Positions 12,254 to 23,812 of a DNA stretch of 64,000 nucleotides are shown in pieces. Every line of letters starts with the position of its first letter. Position 1 is the stretch's first letter. The stretch is taken from positions 1 to 64,000 of the forward strand of contig JAVSML010024419.1 of the NCBI GenBank assembly GCA_038503035.1. The letters are read 5' to 3'. The notes beneath the pieces were generated by a model that was not told the origin of the DNA, searched no databases, and saw only the letters and a list, made by a program, of their open reading frames with translations. Made by a program: the position numbers and the translations under genes. The DNA comes from Crocodylus rhombifer (lineage: Eukaryota > Chordata > Crocodylia > Crocodylidae).

Positions 12254-12339
12254 TTAAGGTAGAAAAGAGAAAAAGTCTCCAGAGGAAATAACCTCTTCAC
12301 TTCTTCTCTCACCAGGCACTTTCTTCCTCTTACAGTTAA

Positions 12340-12705
12340 AAAAAATTATTAAGCTTTTCTGTGAAAAATGTCATATTTGTCAAAATTTCCTGTAATTTTT
12401 ATTGAACAACAACAAAAAAGTTTAAATTTTTTTTAAAACCAAAAAACTAAGAAAGAAAGAAAAAAAATCAATTTGTGGTAAATTCCTTTTTTATGTAAAA
12501 TGCTCAGATTAGGGATTTGGGGAGATATTTTTTGTTTCTTTTTTGTTTTTAAGAAAACTGAAAAATTTTACTGAGAAATGATATTTTTCTCCCAAAAATC
12601 AGTTTTCAGTTTCTGTTCTTTTTCAAGAAAATTGTGTTTTGGCTGAAAAGTGATTTTCCACTGGGAAAAAAATGTTTTGATGAAATATTTTCAACGACCT
12701 CTCCT
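12340..12705 (+). repeat. A/T-rich dispersed repeat
   Basis: Alternating runs such as gaaaaatgtcatatttgtca, ctgaaaaattttactgaga and gatgaaatattttcaacga match the texture of a common reptile repeat ending in 'ttttcaacgagctct'. Shorter look-alikes occur near 33605-33740 and 45650-45735. The superfamily is not certain. Confidence 0.4.
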
Positions 12706-14784
12706 CTCGTATGAAGCCACACACTTTCTTCTATTTGCACAAGCTCACTGCATCGCTTACATGCTTGACAGCATTTGTGCATTAGTGCTCTTAGGGCCTT
12801 TTTTATTGTAATTACTAAAAATGCTTACAGCTCCATAAAAAAGGCTGCATCCTTTAATCATTTAGACATGGAATAAGGAAAGGTGATTTCACTAAAGTTA
12901 GTCAACCCTTTAACAGATTCAGTACAAAAAAACTGCCACCCAGAAATGTGCTCCTCTCCTGCAAGCAATCGATAGCCTTCAACTTCCATTTCCCCTGCAG
13001 GAAGAGAGAGTTTACTACTGAAATTCAGCACATTCACTGTAGGCTTAGGGAAATGTTAATGCTCCTATCTGAGGTTGCTGAATGTTCCTAAGCATGGACA
13101 CGATATAGTCACCAGAGCATCGGCAGATCCCGGCATCGGTTGAAGGAGTTAATAATCACCTACAGCCACACTGACAATGAGAACTGCAGCAGTTTTCATA
13201 ATGCTAAATCCTGGTGGAACAGAGACAGACCAAAATTACCATTTTCCTCTTCTCAAAAGCCCATTCCTCCAGAGATATGGTCTGCAGGGCACTCTGGGTT
13301 TCATCCCAACACAAAGCACATCAGCAAAAAGATTCAGAAGGTTAACCAACCCCATGATAGCTTTCAAGAGGAAATGTCAGATCTGGGGTGCGTTTTTTTT
13401 TTAGTAAGGTAATGGTGCCCTATAGATGAATTTGAAGCCCTTCCTATGTTGTACATTGTGGCTGCATCTCTGGGCTTAGGGCTTTTTGTAAAATTAGAAT
13501 TTATTCACATTACTTAACCCCCAAAGTAACTGCATTGGATGAGGGAAGTATTCTGCTCTGGTATATAAAGTGTGCAACAGAGAGCTCCTGCAGCTGGCAA
13601 GCATGAGGGGGGACCTCAGAAACTTAGCTTATTCCAAGCCTGATCAAATATTTTCCTCAAAACTGTTTTCAGGGGATACTTTGTTATTTCCCCCCCCCCC
13701 CCCCACCAAGCAGATTCCTCCTCCTTCTCTTCCCCCACTCCCCAAAGTGAGTGGAGACTGCAAGACACATGGCTGTCAAAAGTATCTATCATCTGCAAAA
13801 ATGTATCAAGGCCTCATGGAAAAAATGAGAACTTTCTGTTTTGGAGCCAAAAACTGAAATACATATATTGTCTATTCTTAGTTTTTCAGCAGAAAGTCAA
13901 AACTTTCAGTGAGAACAGTTTCATTATCATTTTCTGTTGGAAAAAAAAAAAGTTGGAAGTGGGAGGCAGGGATTTCCACCAAGTCTAGTTATTTTGTCAG
14001 TCCAGTCAGATTAGATCTCAGTAACTGCAGCTCGACAAATGGAACATTTTTTCACAGACATGGCCAAGACAGAGAAACCAGGCTAGACGTCAGTGGAAAA
14101 ATGACAATCTAGTAAGCATCTAAGAAGAAAAGCGTATGTCGTTTTAGGAAAGCAACATCTGAATAGCCTCACAGGTTTCTTGCCTCTGGGGCAGTATTGT
14201 AGGTGCTCCATTACTGCAGCTAGACCTGCACGCTTTCTTTTCAGCCAGAGGGAGAAACAGATCTCTATTCTGCACAGCAGGAACGATTAGCAGCAAGAGC
14301 TCCCAGCTGGACTGGTCAGCTCCCCTGCTGGGCACAGCCATGTACCTCATCAGATCTTCATCTGGGAGAAGTCATCAATTCTTAGTCTCTCGTCCTTGTG
14401 CCACTCCTCTGCCACCCCTTCCGCTTCTGGCCCTTGGTGGCCATCGCAGAGTCCATCAACCCTGTCAGAGGAATAGTGAAGGTGCACCCCCATCCATCTG
14501 AAAAAGATTGGCCTGCCATTGTTACTGCTCAAGTCACTGCAACCAAAGCTGCTCAAGTTTATTGCTGTCACAGCCCACTAGCACCAAAATGAAATTAATT
14601 TCTGTCTTTGTTTAGATAGCAATGGACGCTATAAGCATCCGGACACCTAGGAAAATGCATTAAAGAGAACTAGATAGTGAAAGAATGATGCCAGACGCTC
14701 TGCAGAGCACAACCATCCAGCCACAAGAAGTACTACTCTGAGGTTAGCTGCATCACCAAATTGTTACAATCTCCTCTGAAACCA
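12706..14784. other. Unassigned sequence, no gene seen
   Basis: Notable only for a C run near 13691-13704, flanked by CT-rich sequence that gives a proline-rich chance frame, and for A runs. Open frames stay under 100 codons and show no domains. Confidence 0.5.
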
Positions 14785-14862
14785 CTGGAGAGAAGATACT
14801 AGATGAGAGGGACGACAAATACAGTGTGTCATAGTGTGTCATCTCCTATGTTCTTACAGTGT
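14785..14862 (+). repeat. CR1 3' tail remnant
   Basis: 'accactggagagaagatact' followed by 'atctcctatgttctta' matches the order of the common CR1 3' end ('actggagacaggatactggg ... cctatgttctta'). The middle is degenerate and a short tgtgtcata block is duplicated. Confidence 0.4.
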
Positions 14863-15346
14863 AAAACTATGCACTCCTGACACTAAGTACACAAAATCGT
14901 TTCCTAAGCTGATATGATTTCACAAGGCCAAGTTGCATGTTATTTTGGGAAACATGCCCTGAGCAACACTTTCATTAGTCTACAGCTGTTTGAGCAAATT
15001 ATTAAGGCTAGAAAACTACAGATTTCTTTTTCTTTAAATCCAACATAATTGTAACTGAATATTTCTCATGGGTTTTGAATGTCTGCTTTCAGAGCAGGAA
15101 ACATGTAACAGCCACTCCAAATATGATTTTATTGTTGGGTGCTATCCATGGGTAAATGAAACAGCCATAGCACATGCATCACAACTGATGCGTCAGCAAT
15201 AACCACTTATATGACAGTTTCCCCAGCACCTTTGAACATAGTAAATATTCACTGAGAACTACTTCTCCCTGATCTAGTTTTCTATAATTAAGTTTCTCCC
15301 TCCTTCTTATAAAGTGCTTTGTGCATGAAGAAAACAATCTCCAAAA

Positions 15347-15381
15347 GCGCGCGCGCGTGTGTGTGTGTGTGTGTGTGTGTT
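15347..15381. repeat. (GC)n(TG)n microsatellite
   Basis: About 10 bases of alternating GC run directly into about 24 bases of TG. Alternating purine-pyrimidine of this type can adopt Z-DNA. Confidence 0.95.
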
Positions 15382-15837
15382 GGACTCTAGGCACCCCTCA
15401 GGTGTGACTCCATAACTTGTGTGAATTGAGTGGCACTCAATTTCAAAAAGTTATTCATATATTACAGTGCTTACCTCCTGGCAGAGGAGCCTAGCCGTAG
15501 GGATGGGGCAAGGACAAAACTGAGCCTGCACCTATCTTCTTAGTTTATCTGCTTATCTCCTAACACCTCACTTATCTCCTCAGAACCCTTTAAAAGATCT
15601 GGCAGCACCCCAGGGTGGCCTGGCACCGTAGCTGAGAACCACTGGTCTGTAAGGTGCAAATCTACCCTGCCTTTTGCTGAATTACTTTTACCCATTTATG
15701 CCTTAGAGTCTCCCCTCCAGGCATGTCCACTAACAGTCCCCTCCACCAGAGGACATTGACTTACTTCTCCCAAATCACACAGCAGTTCCTCTGTTCTCCT
15801 AAGTTCCTTCACTACTGAAATTGCTTCTTCCCTTTGT

Positions 15838-15962
15838 GAGCAACAGAGAAACAGAGCTCTGTAGAGCAAAGACTGTCCTTTACTATGTGTATTTGTATAG
15901 CACCTGCCACAATGGAGACCGAAGTGGGTGGAGGCTTCAAGACACAACTACAATATAAATGA
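15838..15962 (-). repeat. Ancient dispersed repeat (tagcacctagcacaatgg type)
   Basis: 'gtatttgtatagcacctgcc', then 'acaatggagacc', then 'actacaatataaatg' follow the order of a common reptile/bird repeat that I take to be the reverse of the gcttacaatct type. The copy is diverged and its limits are approximate. Confidence 0.45.
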
Positions 15963-16309
15963 TTTATATACAAGATAGGACAAACTGTGACCCCCTCTTC
16001 ATACTAGCCTTGAACATAAAGGTAACTAGTAGCAGCTACAGTATTTTGTAATCCTTTTCTGCTATAATGGACTATCAGGAAGGACACCATGGAACTCAGG
16101 ACCTTCTAACCCAAAATATAACCCTCTAACATCTGAGCTAATGGGCAATCTCCACTGCCTGCAGTGAAATTAGGGCTTTTGTTTTCTGAGGCTGTGATGA
16201 CACTAGATGATAACACGCTCACATGCATCTGAACAGGTCTGCAATTCAATTTAGCAGATGACTGTGATGAAACATCCCAGTCAGCACACCTTGCAATCTA
16301 TACCATCTT

Positions 16310-16480
16310 TCATCGCAAGATCTCAAGGCCCTTTACAAATAATTATTTACAAATTGGAGGATATTGCTATTATTATTGTTTTGCATGAGGGAAAACTGAA
16401 GCCACCAGAAGTACGTTGCCCATGGTTAAGCAGATGGTTGGAACAAATGTTTTGTCTTCCCAATCTGTGTGTGACCAATG
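16310..16480. repeat. Possible MIR-like or related SINE
   Basis: 'atctcaaggccctttacaaa' followed by 'gaaaactgaagccaccagaag' and 'gttgcccatggttaagca' resembles the ancient amniote SINE order (gcactttacaaac ... ggaaactgaggcacagag ... ttgcccaaggtcac). Divergence is high. Confidence 0.35.
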
Positions 16481-17945
16481 CAGCCCTTGCTGCATCTGCA
16501 AGTCATAGAAATGGAGCCTAAAAATACTGAAACTCACTCCCCTACTCTAACAGCATTCCCTGCCTAGCTGATACAACCTTTCGATACTAAAGATTAGATC
16601 ACTGGTCATTGCTCCTGGGAAAGGCTCTCTTCTCTTAATCCAGTGCTTTATCATTTTTCCTGCTAACGACTTTAGCCTCCAACAGCAAAGGCATGCCTAT
16701 ACCACAGCAACCCGCGCTGCGCAAAACCACTGTAAAAAAACATAGTTCTCCTACTGACTCCTGTTTTGTGCATGCCAAATACCAAAATAAGTGTAAATGT
16801 GGTAGTTTGTTGGTGCCTAGTGCTGCTGTCAGTCTTCCAGACTCAGGCGTGGTGATTAGAGGGGTGACTAGGTTCTTTAGAGCAAAAGCAGGTGGATTTG
16901 GCGGGGGGGGGTGTTTCGGAGATGATCCCATCCCTTCTGTGGTGTAACGCAGCACAAAACAGCCCCAAGTATCACCTATTTCTAGTTCCCTCCTGTGTAC
17001 TTCAACCTGGATGCCCTACAGCCCTTCACCTCAAACTCACCTACCACATTCACCACCTAACTCCAGTTTCCTAATCACACCCAGGAGCATACAGTTGCTG
17101 TATCATGCGTCAGTTAGCCCTTTCCTTCCCACCCCCACAAACTCTCTCTCTTCTCCATCTCTGCTCTACAATTTTCACCTGCCTGGGATGGCTCTCATGC
17201 AATGTTACATGCAGACTCTAATCCTAGTCCTCCCACATCAAATGTACTGTGGGTGTAATCCATTGCTGAGGTACTGCCAATCCTCCTCCAGCACCCTCAG
17301 CATCTCTTTCTCATGTGCACACACATGGGTGCTAAGCCTCATCATCACCTTTCCCCAGGATAAACTGAGGCTCTTTGCCAAAGTACTTACTTTGGCTTAA
17401 ACCATTGAAAGAGCCTTCATTCTAGAAAGGAAAATAATCATTTAGTTTATGGCCCCAGATTGACTATTGGATGCTGCTTCTAGTTGGCAAAGTCATTCAA
17501 GCTGTTCTCCTAGAGATTTACCATCAGCAGATCCTGGGGTACTGAAATGCATGCTGCTGATCTGATTTCCACTAGGAAGGAATTTTTTTTTCATTTTTTT
17601 TAATTTACTGCTTGTGGTTCAAGCTGAAGTTTTATTTGCAGGGCCATTTTGGTTCAGTAACTTGCCAACACTCTCAAACTGATGGTTACAGCAGCAGTAC
17701 ATACCCACCCTTCCAGAGCGACTTTTCTACTGGGTTCAGAATTGTACAGCCACAGGAGACACTTGCACACAGACTGGCTGACCCGCTGGAAAGTGGGTGA
17801 GCAAAGGGACCTGGGAGATCACCAACTATACACAATTCTGTCTCTTGCTTTTCTTGCTAACCTAAGGAATAATGAGAGAGATTCTCAGTGACAGGTATCT
17901 GCTATCAGTTTCCCAGCCTATCCAACTGGGTGCAGGTTAAGGAAC
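16481..17945. other. Unassigned sequence, no gene seen
   Basis: Pyrimidine-rich around 17000-17360, where a 129-codon frame rich in Pro, Ser and Leu opens on +. That composition follows from the CT-rich DNA and has no domain content. A G run lies at 16900-16910. Confidence 0.45.
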
Positions 17946-17949
17946 TAAG

Positions 17950-18073
17950 AGGAGGCTAGATGAACACCTTGCCAGCGCCGTTTGACTCCAGTACTCTTTC
18001 CTGCCATGGCAGGGGGTCGGAATCGATGATCTGCTCAGGTCCCGTCCGGCCCTACCAACTATGAAACTATGAA
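17950..18073 (+). mobile_element. CR1 LINE 3' end
   Basis: 'gaggctagatgaacaccttg', then 'tttcctgccatggcaggggg', then 'gatgatctgctcaggtccc' end in the repeated octamer aactatgaaactatgaa. This is the 3' UTR and terminal repeat of a 5'-truncated CR1. The flanking 'ctatgaac' suits CR1, which normally leaves no clear target duplication. Confidence 0.8.
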
Positions 18074-18789
18074 CTGGAGAAGAAATACACCACTGGGGAC
18101 CTCTGCCTATCTCCCCTGAATTCAGGGGAGTTCCACCAACATAATCTGTCATCTTGCTAGCAAACATTTCAATAAAATGGGAAAAATCACAATCCAGCTC
18201 TGACTTCATGTATGCTGGAGAAAATCCAGTGACTCCAACAGTAGAATTGCTCCATCTAGCCAAAATCAAAAACTAGCCACCAGCATGAGATAATATTTCA
18301 CCACCAGCACTAATTCCAATCATTCCATACACTGCTGCGCAGCTTGAATGGTCCAATGACAGCTGTAGCCCCTGCATGTTGCTCCCACCTGAGTGATACA
18401 GAAAGACTTACAGGCTTGCCTGATCAAAACATCTCTCAAGTCAATAACTTCAACTGCCTTTGGACTGGACCCTGTATTACTTTCCTATCAAGGTTCACAT
18501 GTCTGTCTTAGCATCCTGGAGGCTTGACCAAAAAAAGGAAAGAAAATACAGGAATAATTTAGCAGCCTGGCTCTGTTAAGACTGAGTACGCTGAAAAATC
18601 TCAATTCATTTCACCTGCATGACTCATACAGAAGACCCCTTCCAACTGAAATAAGATGCAGTAAGCTATGGAAACCATCAGAACAATCAGTGATGTAAAT
18701 GCTCGCATCTTGAAATGAATTAGAGTGGATGCTGGAGTGAGTACAATAATGAATCACTTTAGATATACCTAGCTCAATAATCTCCCTTT

Positions 18790-18879
18790 AAAGCATCCAC
18801 TTCTGTCACTACTGGAGATGGGATAGTAGGCTAGATGGACCATAGATCTGACCCAACGTGGCAATTCATATGTTCTTAT
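18790..18879 (+). mobile_element. CR1 3' end, older subfamily
   Basis: 'actactggagatgggatagt', 'aggctagatggaccatagat' and 'ctgacccaacgtggcaattc' followed by 'atgttctta' match the widespread CR1 end 'ctagatggacctttggtctgacccagtatggc'. Confidence 0.75.
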
Positions 18880-19100
18880 CATGAATCCAAGTCCCACAGT
18901 TTGACAGTTCCCATACTGACTCCCAGTTAAGTCTCCCAGATCTGAGACCTGTTATCATTTCACCTTGTTCATCTCTCTGGTCCTCTGGGTAAATTGCTTA
19001 CCCTAGCCATTCCTTGAGCAAGTTGGGCACCCAGCTGACACATTTCTATTCTTAAAATAGTGAAATGCTCCAACTCCATCTGCAAATGGGGTGTTTGTTA

Positions 19101-19500
19101 NNNNNNNNNNNNNNNNNNNNNNNNNNNNNNNNNNNNNNNNNNNNNNNNNNNNNNNNNNNNNNNNNNNNNNNNNNNNNNNNNNNNNNNNNNNNNNNNNNNN
19201 NNNNNNNNNNNNNNNNNNNNNNNNNNNNNNNNNNNNNNNNNNNNNNNNNNNNNNNNNNNNNNNNNNNNNNNNNNNNNNNNNNNNNNNNNNNNNNNNNNNN
19301 NNNNNNNNNNNNNNNNNNNNNNNNNNNNNNNNNNNNNNNNNNNNNNNNNNNNNNNNNNNNNNNNNNNNNNNNNNNNNNNNNNNNNNNNNNNNNNNNNNNN
19401 NNNNNNNNNNNNNNNNNNNNNNNNNNNNNNNNNNNNNNNNNNNNNNNNNNNNNNNNNNNNNNNNNNNNNNNNNNNNNNNNNNNNNNNNNNNNNNNNNNNN
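19101..19500. other. Assembly gap (400 N)
   Basis: Four hundred undetermined bases. Open frames that cross it are artefacts. Confidence 1.
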
Positions 19501-20406
19501 ATCCTGCCACATTTTAACTTCTCTGCCACAAAAGATGAGGCATGTGGGATCAGGGAAAGATATCAATCAAGTCCAAGACTTCCTGTGGCACAGGGTTTTC
19601 CCCTGGACAGGTAAAGATAGCAGCAAGATGTTTTCACAGCAGCATCACAGCAGGAATCTGAACTGTCACTTTAAATGGTCTTTTCACACCATTGATTTAG
19701 AGCACTATGCAACACCTGGATGCTATGAATGAGGAAAACTAGCAGCAATTAGATGTTAATGAAACTCTTTAAGACAAGAGGGAGAGAAAATGCAGACAGA
19801 ATAACCTCACAGGTATAAACCACACAAGAGGCAATCATGGGCACCACTGGGTTGAGATATAATGGTTCTTTCCATTATGCATCACTCCCTATTCTCTGCC
19901 AGGTAGTAGGGGAGTTGAATAGAAGATTTCTTTGCAGTCCAGCTGGAGCTCAGACAATTTTCCCTGACCCTGAATTTTAATCCTTGTGATCTCTCAGTGT
20001 TGCAAGCCAGAACCACAATCCTGACAGCTGAGGACGAGCTCTTTCATGATATTTTTTGAACTGGCTTGGAGATTCCTTTAATAAAAACTGACTGTACTAC
20101 CTTTGCCTTTGCCCAGACCCATGTGTATCTGAGGCATGAAAAGCCAGGCCTGGGATCCAGAACTTCCCCTGGGGCAGCCTCACTCATCACTTTTCTCCTT
20201 CTGCTGCCTGTTCCCTTTTCTGGTACCAATAGTACCAATAGCTCTAACCACATTGAACTTTCAGAAGCACACAGCTTACCCAAAACCAAATTTTACAGGA
20301 ATCTTCACAATCCCAACATAAACTCCTGCATCCCTGGTCCATTGTTTCATAACAGTATGGCCTCAACTCTGCTATGGATTCCTCCATATCTGTCTAGGCA
20401 TTCATA

Positions 20407-20904
20407 GTCTATGATGGGGACAGGCAAAGTCCAGCCCATGGACCGGATTGAGCCCACGGTGGACTCCATTTCCCAGCAGCCCCTGCAGGCATCACTGTGG
20501 CTGGTTTCCATGGAGACCCCAGAAGTGGGGGTGCCATGTCAGCGTGGGGCCAGGGTTCCCATGGAGACTGGCCCCAGCAGTGCTGGTGGGGTGAGCAGCC
20601 GGGCAGGAAGCTGCTCCAGGGCTGGGATCTTGTGGCAGTGACAGCATGGTCCAGAGCCCCAGCAGAGCTGTGATCCGCATGCCCCACACTGCATCCCAGC
20701 CCCGGAGCAGCTTCCCACCCAGCCGTGCACCCTGCCAGCACTGCTGGGGCTGGTCTCCATAGAAACCCTGGGCCCCCGCTGGCACAGTGCCACCACTCCA
20801 GGGGGCTTTACGGAAACTGGCCACAGCAACATGGGCAGGGGCTGCTGGGAAATGGAGTCCAGCCACCAGCCAGATCTGTCATTTTGCCCACCCCTGCTCT
20901 ATGA
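20407..20904. mobile_element. Fold-back hAT element with 8 bp target duplication
   Basis: The body is 20415-20896 (482 bp). The left end tggggacaggcaaagtcc mirrors the right end, which reversed reads caggggtgggcaaaatga, the usual hAT CAGGGGTGGGCAAA terminus. Flanks gtctatga (20407-20414) and ctctatga (20897-20904) agree at 7 of 8 positions. Almost the whole left half is repeated inverted in the right half: for example tggactccatttcccagcag at about 20460 against its complement at about 20855, and the catggagact / tctccatag blocks further in. Arms of roughly 220 bp leave only a short centre. It is GC-rich and has no transposase. Proline/glycine-rich frames across it are by-products. Confidence 0.8.
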
Positions 20905-22105
20905 CTACCTCACCACTTACACCCTCCCCATCAATAACTCCATCTTCCTTCCACAAGAGGAAAAGCCTAAGGAAACAGGCTTCCGAATCATAATTCAATA
21001 ATTTGTGAGCAGAACTCTAGCCTGACAATCAAGCTTGAGAGTATCAACTGCAGCTTACACCACCTCCCAGTTTGGACCGCTCCTAAGGCTTTTCCCTCAG
21101 AACTGATCAGCCCATTCTCTAGATCCTCTCTTTCCAAAGAGTCACTTTGTTGCCTCTTTGACCAGGAGGACTGCCTCAGCGAGGGAGCAGAAACCACTTG
21201 ATCTTTTCCCAGCATAATAATCAGGAGGTGCATCAGACCAACACTGCCAACCTGTTGCAATATTTTAGTATGATCTCACAAAATCCTGCACACACATTTC
21301 TAAAGCTCCTGGCTTGAACAGGACTCAAAAGCATCAACGTTGGAAGAGGCTGATGCCTTCACTTTCACAATGCATCATTTTTTTCATTTAATTTCTCTTT
21401 CTAGTACATTTCTCACAAGTCTGACAAATCCTTTTCACGTCCCTAATAGACAGACACTTTATATTTCCTGGGGAAATGTACTTCCAGTTTCCCAAAGCAC
21501 AGCTATCAGCAGCGAATGTTCTCTAAAGTGTATCAGACAGGCACAACATATTGTCCATGGTGCTTTTAAGAATTATAGATTCTCCTTGGGGAACGGTACT
21601 TTAAATGTCTTTCACTCCACTATGACTGTTAGATTGCTCTTTAGCAGCACTGGTTATGTTACCAATCTGATTAGTAAAAAGTGGCCGTTAACAACACCAG
21701 CCTAGGAAAAAAGCCAGCTAATAATATTATAAGAGTCCTAAAAGCAGATTCAGAAGACAGCTACCAGTAGCTAATTACCAGACAACTAAAACTAAATGGA
21801 AGAACTCAAGCATCCTACGCAAATTATAATTAGGCACATATGATCCAGCTTGGTACAGAACATTCTTAAGTTCAAACTTAGCCCAGAATGGGGAGAGGGG
21901 GCAGGAAAAAGTGAATCCTCAAATGTAAAGCAAAGCTCCTGGTTTGGACATCAGTCCAAAGAACAGAACTTTTTGGTGTCTGTCAACTTCTTTATCATCC
22001 ATCAGATAGATGCAGTAGGGGCTATTCAAGTTGTTTTGATAGTCCTACCTTTTGTGCCTACAACGTCTCATCCCTTTGTTCATGCTACTAGAAACAACCT
22101 ATAGC
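20905..22105. other. Unassigned sequence, no gene seen
   Basis: A 121-codon frame (21340-21705) has no recognisable domain. Repeat-like texture is weak. I see nothing I can name. Confidence 0.45.
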
Positions 22106-22109
22106 CTAC

Positions 22110-22330
22110 TTCTGATTTAGGCGTCTACCCTCAGGGCTCTAAGTGCATCTAAATTAGTGGCCAAATTTTACAGAGTGCTGAGCACTCAGTTACCAATGAT
22201 TTCTGTGGGATATTAGATACTCAGCCCTTTTGAAAACCCCACTGTTTATCTGGGTGCCTAAAACTAGGATTAAAGGCGGTCTCAGCATAATTCCCATTTC
22301 CTAAAAAGCTTGGCCTATCTTGTTAGACTA
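22110..22330. repeat. Possible ancient dispersed repeat (gtgcctaaa type)
   Basis: 'gtgctgagcactcagttacc', 'gatactcagcccttttgaaa' and 'ctgggtgcctaaaactagga' match the order of a common reptile sequence ('ctggatgctcagcacctctgaaaatc ... aggtgcctaaatatgga'). The superfamily is not known to me. Confidence 0.35.
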
Positions 22331-22569
22331 CCTTTAGTCCATCTGCTGCTTGGAGAATTCTCAGCATTGAAGTATTTCAAAATTTACAGTCTTCCAAAAC
22401 AAAGCTGTTGAAACTCTCCCACTGTCTTTCAAAGCTATTGAAACTCTCCCACGCAAAATGCAACACAACCCTATAAGGTGCAACAAACTACAGCCAATGC
22501 AGATAAAAACAGTGCTGTTGTCTACTATCTAACTGTTTCTAGGAACCAAAAACTGAGATTTGAATGTCC

Positions 22570-23277
22570 ATTTAAATTTGTTACCATTATCAGGCTTCTT
22601 AACGATGACATGATAGCAACAACCATCCTAAGCAGTGGCTTGGAAATGGACCCCTTCACTAATAGAACCAGAGTCAAACAAGGAGATGTAATTGCACCAA
22701 TACTCCTTTCCACCTATACTGCAGCTAGTCCAGATCTCATTGCTGATAGAGTTCCACCTGGAGTCAGCATCCAGTATTGCAAGGACAGGAATCTCTTTAA
22801 CATCAGCCCGTCCCGTTCTAAATCCAAGATAAGCAATACCTCCTTTACTGATCTTACGACAACTGTGTTGTGTATGCTCACTTGACTCAGTTTCAGATCA
22901 TGCTTCTTTGCTTCTGTGAAGTGTATGAAATGCTTGGACTCACTGTCAACTTCACAGAAACCAAGCCACTTAACCAACCCAACCCAAACCAACCAGCTGA
23001 GCATTTCCCCTACTTGGGTCACCACCTTTCTCAGAAAATAAACATAGACAATGATATTCAACACCAGATAAAATCTCCCAGTGCTGCCTTTACATGTCTC
23101 TAAAATCTATTTTTGATGATCATATCAGGACCCAAACCTAACTTCTTTTCTACCAAGCTGGTGTTATCCTTATCCTGTGGCATGGGTATGAAACTCAGAT
23201 AACACATCAAAAACATCTGAAAATTTTAGAATGTCACCATCAGTGATGTCTTTGGAAAATCCTCCACATCAATTTGA
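22570..23277 (+). pseudogene. LINE reverse transcriptase remnant, motif B to thumb
   Basis: The frame shows KFVTIIRLLNDDM, then TRVKQGDVIAPILLSTYTAA. The latter is the GVKQGCVxAPxLFSI motif-B block with Gly and Cys replaced. It continues to PPGVSIQYCKDRNLFNISPS. A later frame has MLGLTVNFTETKPL and HFPYLGHHLSQKINIDND, the conserved thumb-side LGSxLS block. The catalytic FADD/YADD motif expected near 22850 is not preserved ('FTDLTTTVLC' in its place). Several stops and at least one frameshift are present. The copy is dead. Confidence 0.65.
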
Positions 23278-23639
23278 GAATTGGACTTGGTGGCAACCTA
23301 TAAGTATATTAGGGGCATACTTCAGGGCCTGGAGGAGCATCTGTTCACCAAGGCACCCCACGGGAAGACAAGAAACAATGGGCACAAACTAATTGAAGAT
23401 TGCTTCAGACTAGGCATAAGGAAAAACTTCTTTACAAGTTGAGTGCTGTGACTCTGGAACGGGCTCCCCCCAGAGGTGGTATAGTCACCTACCCTGGTGA
23501 TCTTCAAAAAGTGTTTTGATGCCCACCTTGCTGGGGTCATCTGATCCATTGTCTTTCCTGTCCAAGTGCAGGGGGGCTGGACTCGATGATCTTGTAAGGT
23601 CCCTTCCAGCCCCTAACATCTGTGAATCTATGAATTGGA
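23278..23639 (+). mobile_element. CR1 3' end inserted in a LINE
   Basis: The segment runs from 'cttggtggcaacctataagt' through 'ggaacgggctccccccagag' and 'gatgatcttgtaaggtccct' to 'ctgtgaatctatga', which is CR1 3' coding end plus 3' UTR. It interrupts a LINE reading frame between its KILHINLRI and NASILAQ blocks. The octamer gaattgga occurs at both junctions (23278-23285 and 23632-23639). Part of the right copy may belong to the CR1 terminal repeat, so the duplication is suggestive only. Confidence 0.8.
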
Positions 23640-23812
23640 GAGATGGAAGAACAAATGCCAGCATTCTGGCTCAAGCAAACACCACCATCATTGAAGCCAT
23701 GTTTGCACAGCACCATCTCCATCTGACAGGACATATCATAAGGATGCCTGACAACCAATTCCCAAAACAGGTCCTTGTCCCAGGAAGCCACATAGTAAAT
23801 GGGAATTACCAG

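Noticed and set aside
17011..17400. 129-codon Pro/Ser/Leu-rich frame on +
   Set aside because: It reflects CT-rich DNA; no signal peptide or domain pattern beyond composition.
19003..19732. Long open frames of 143-213 codons on both strands across the gap
   Set aside because: They consist almost entirely of undetermined residues from the 400 N gap.
20409..20866. Overlapping proline/glycine/tryptophan-rich frames of up to 124 codons on both strands
   Set aside because: They lie inside the fold-back hAT element and follow from its GC-rich palindromic sequence.
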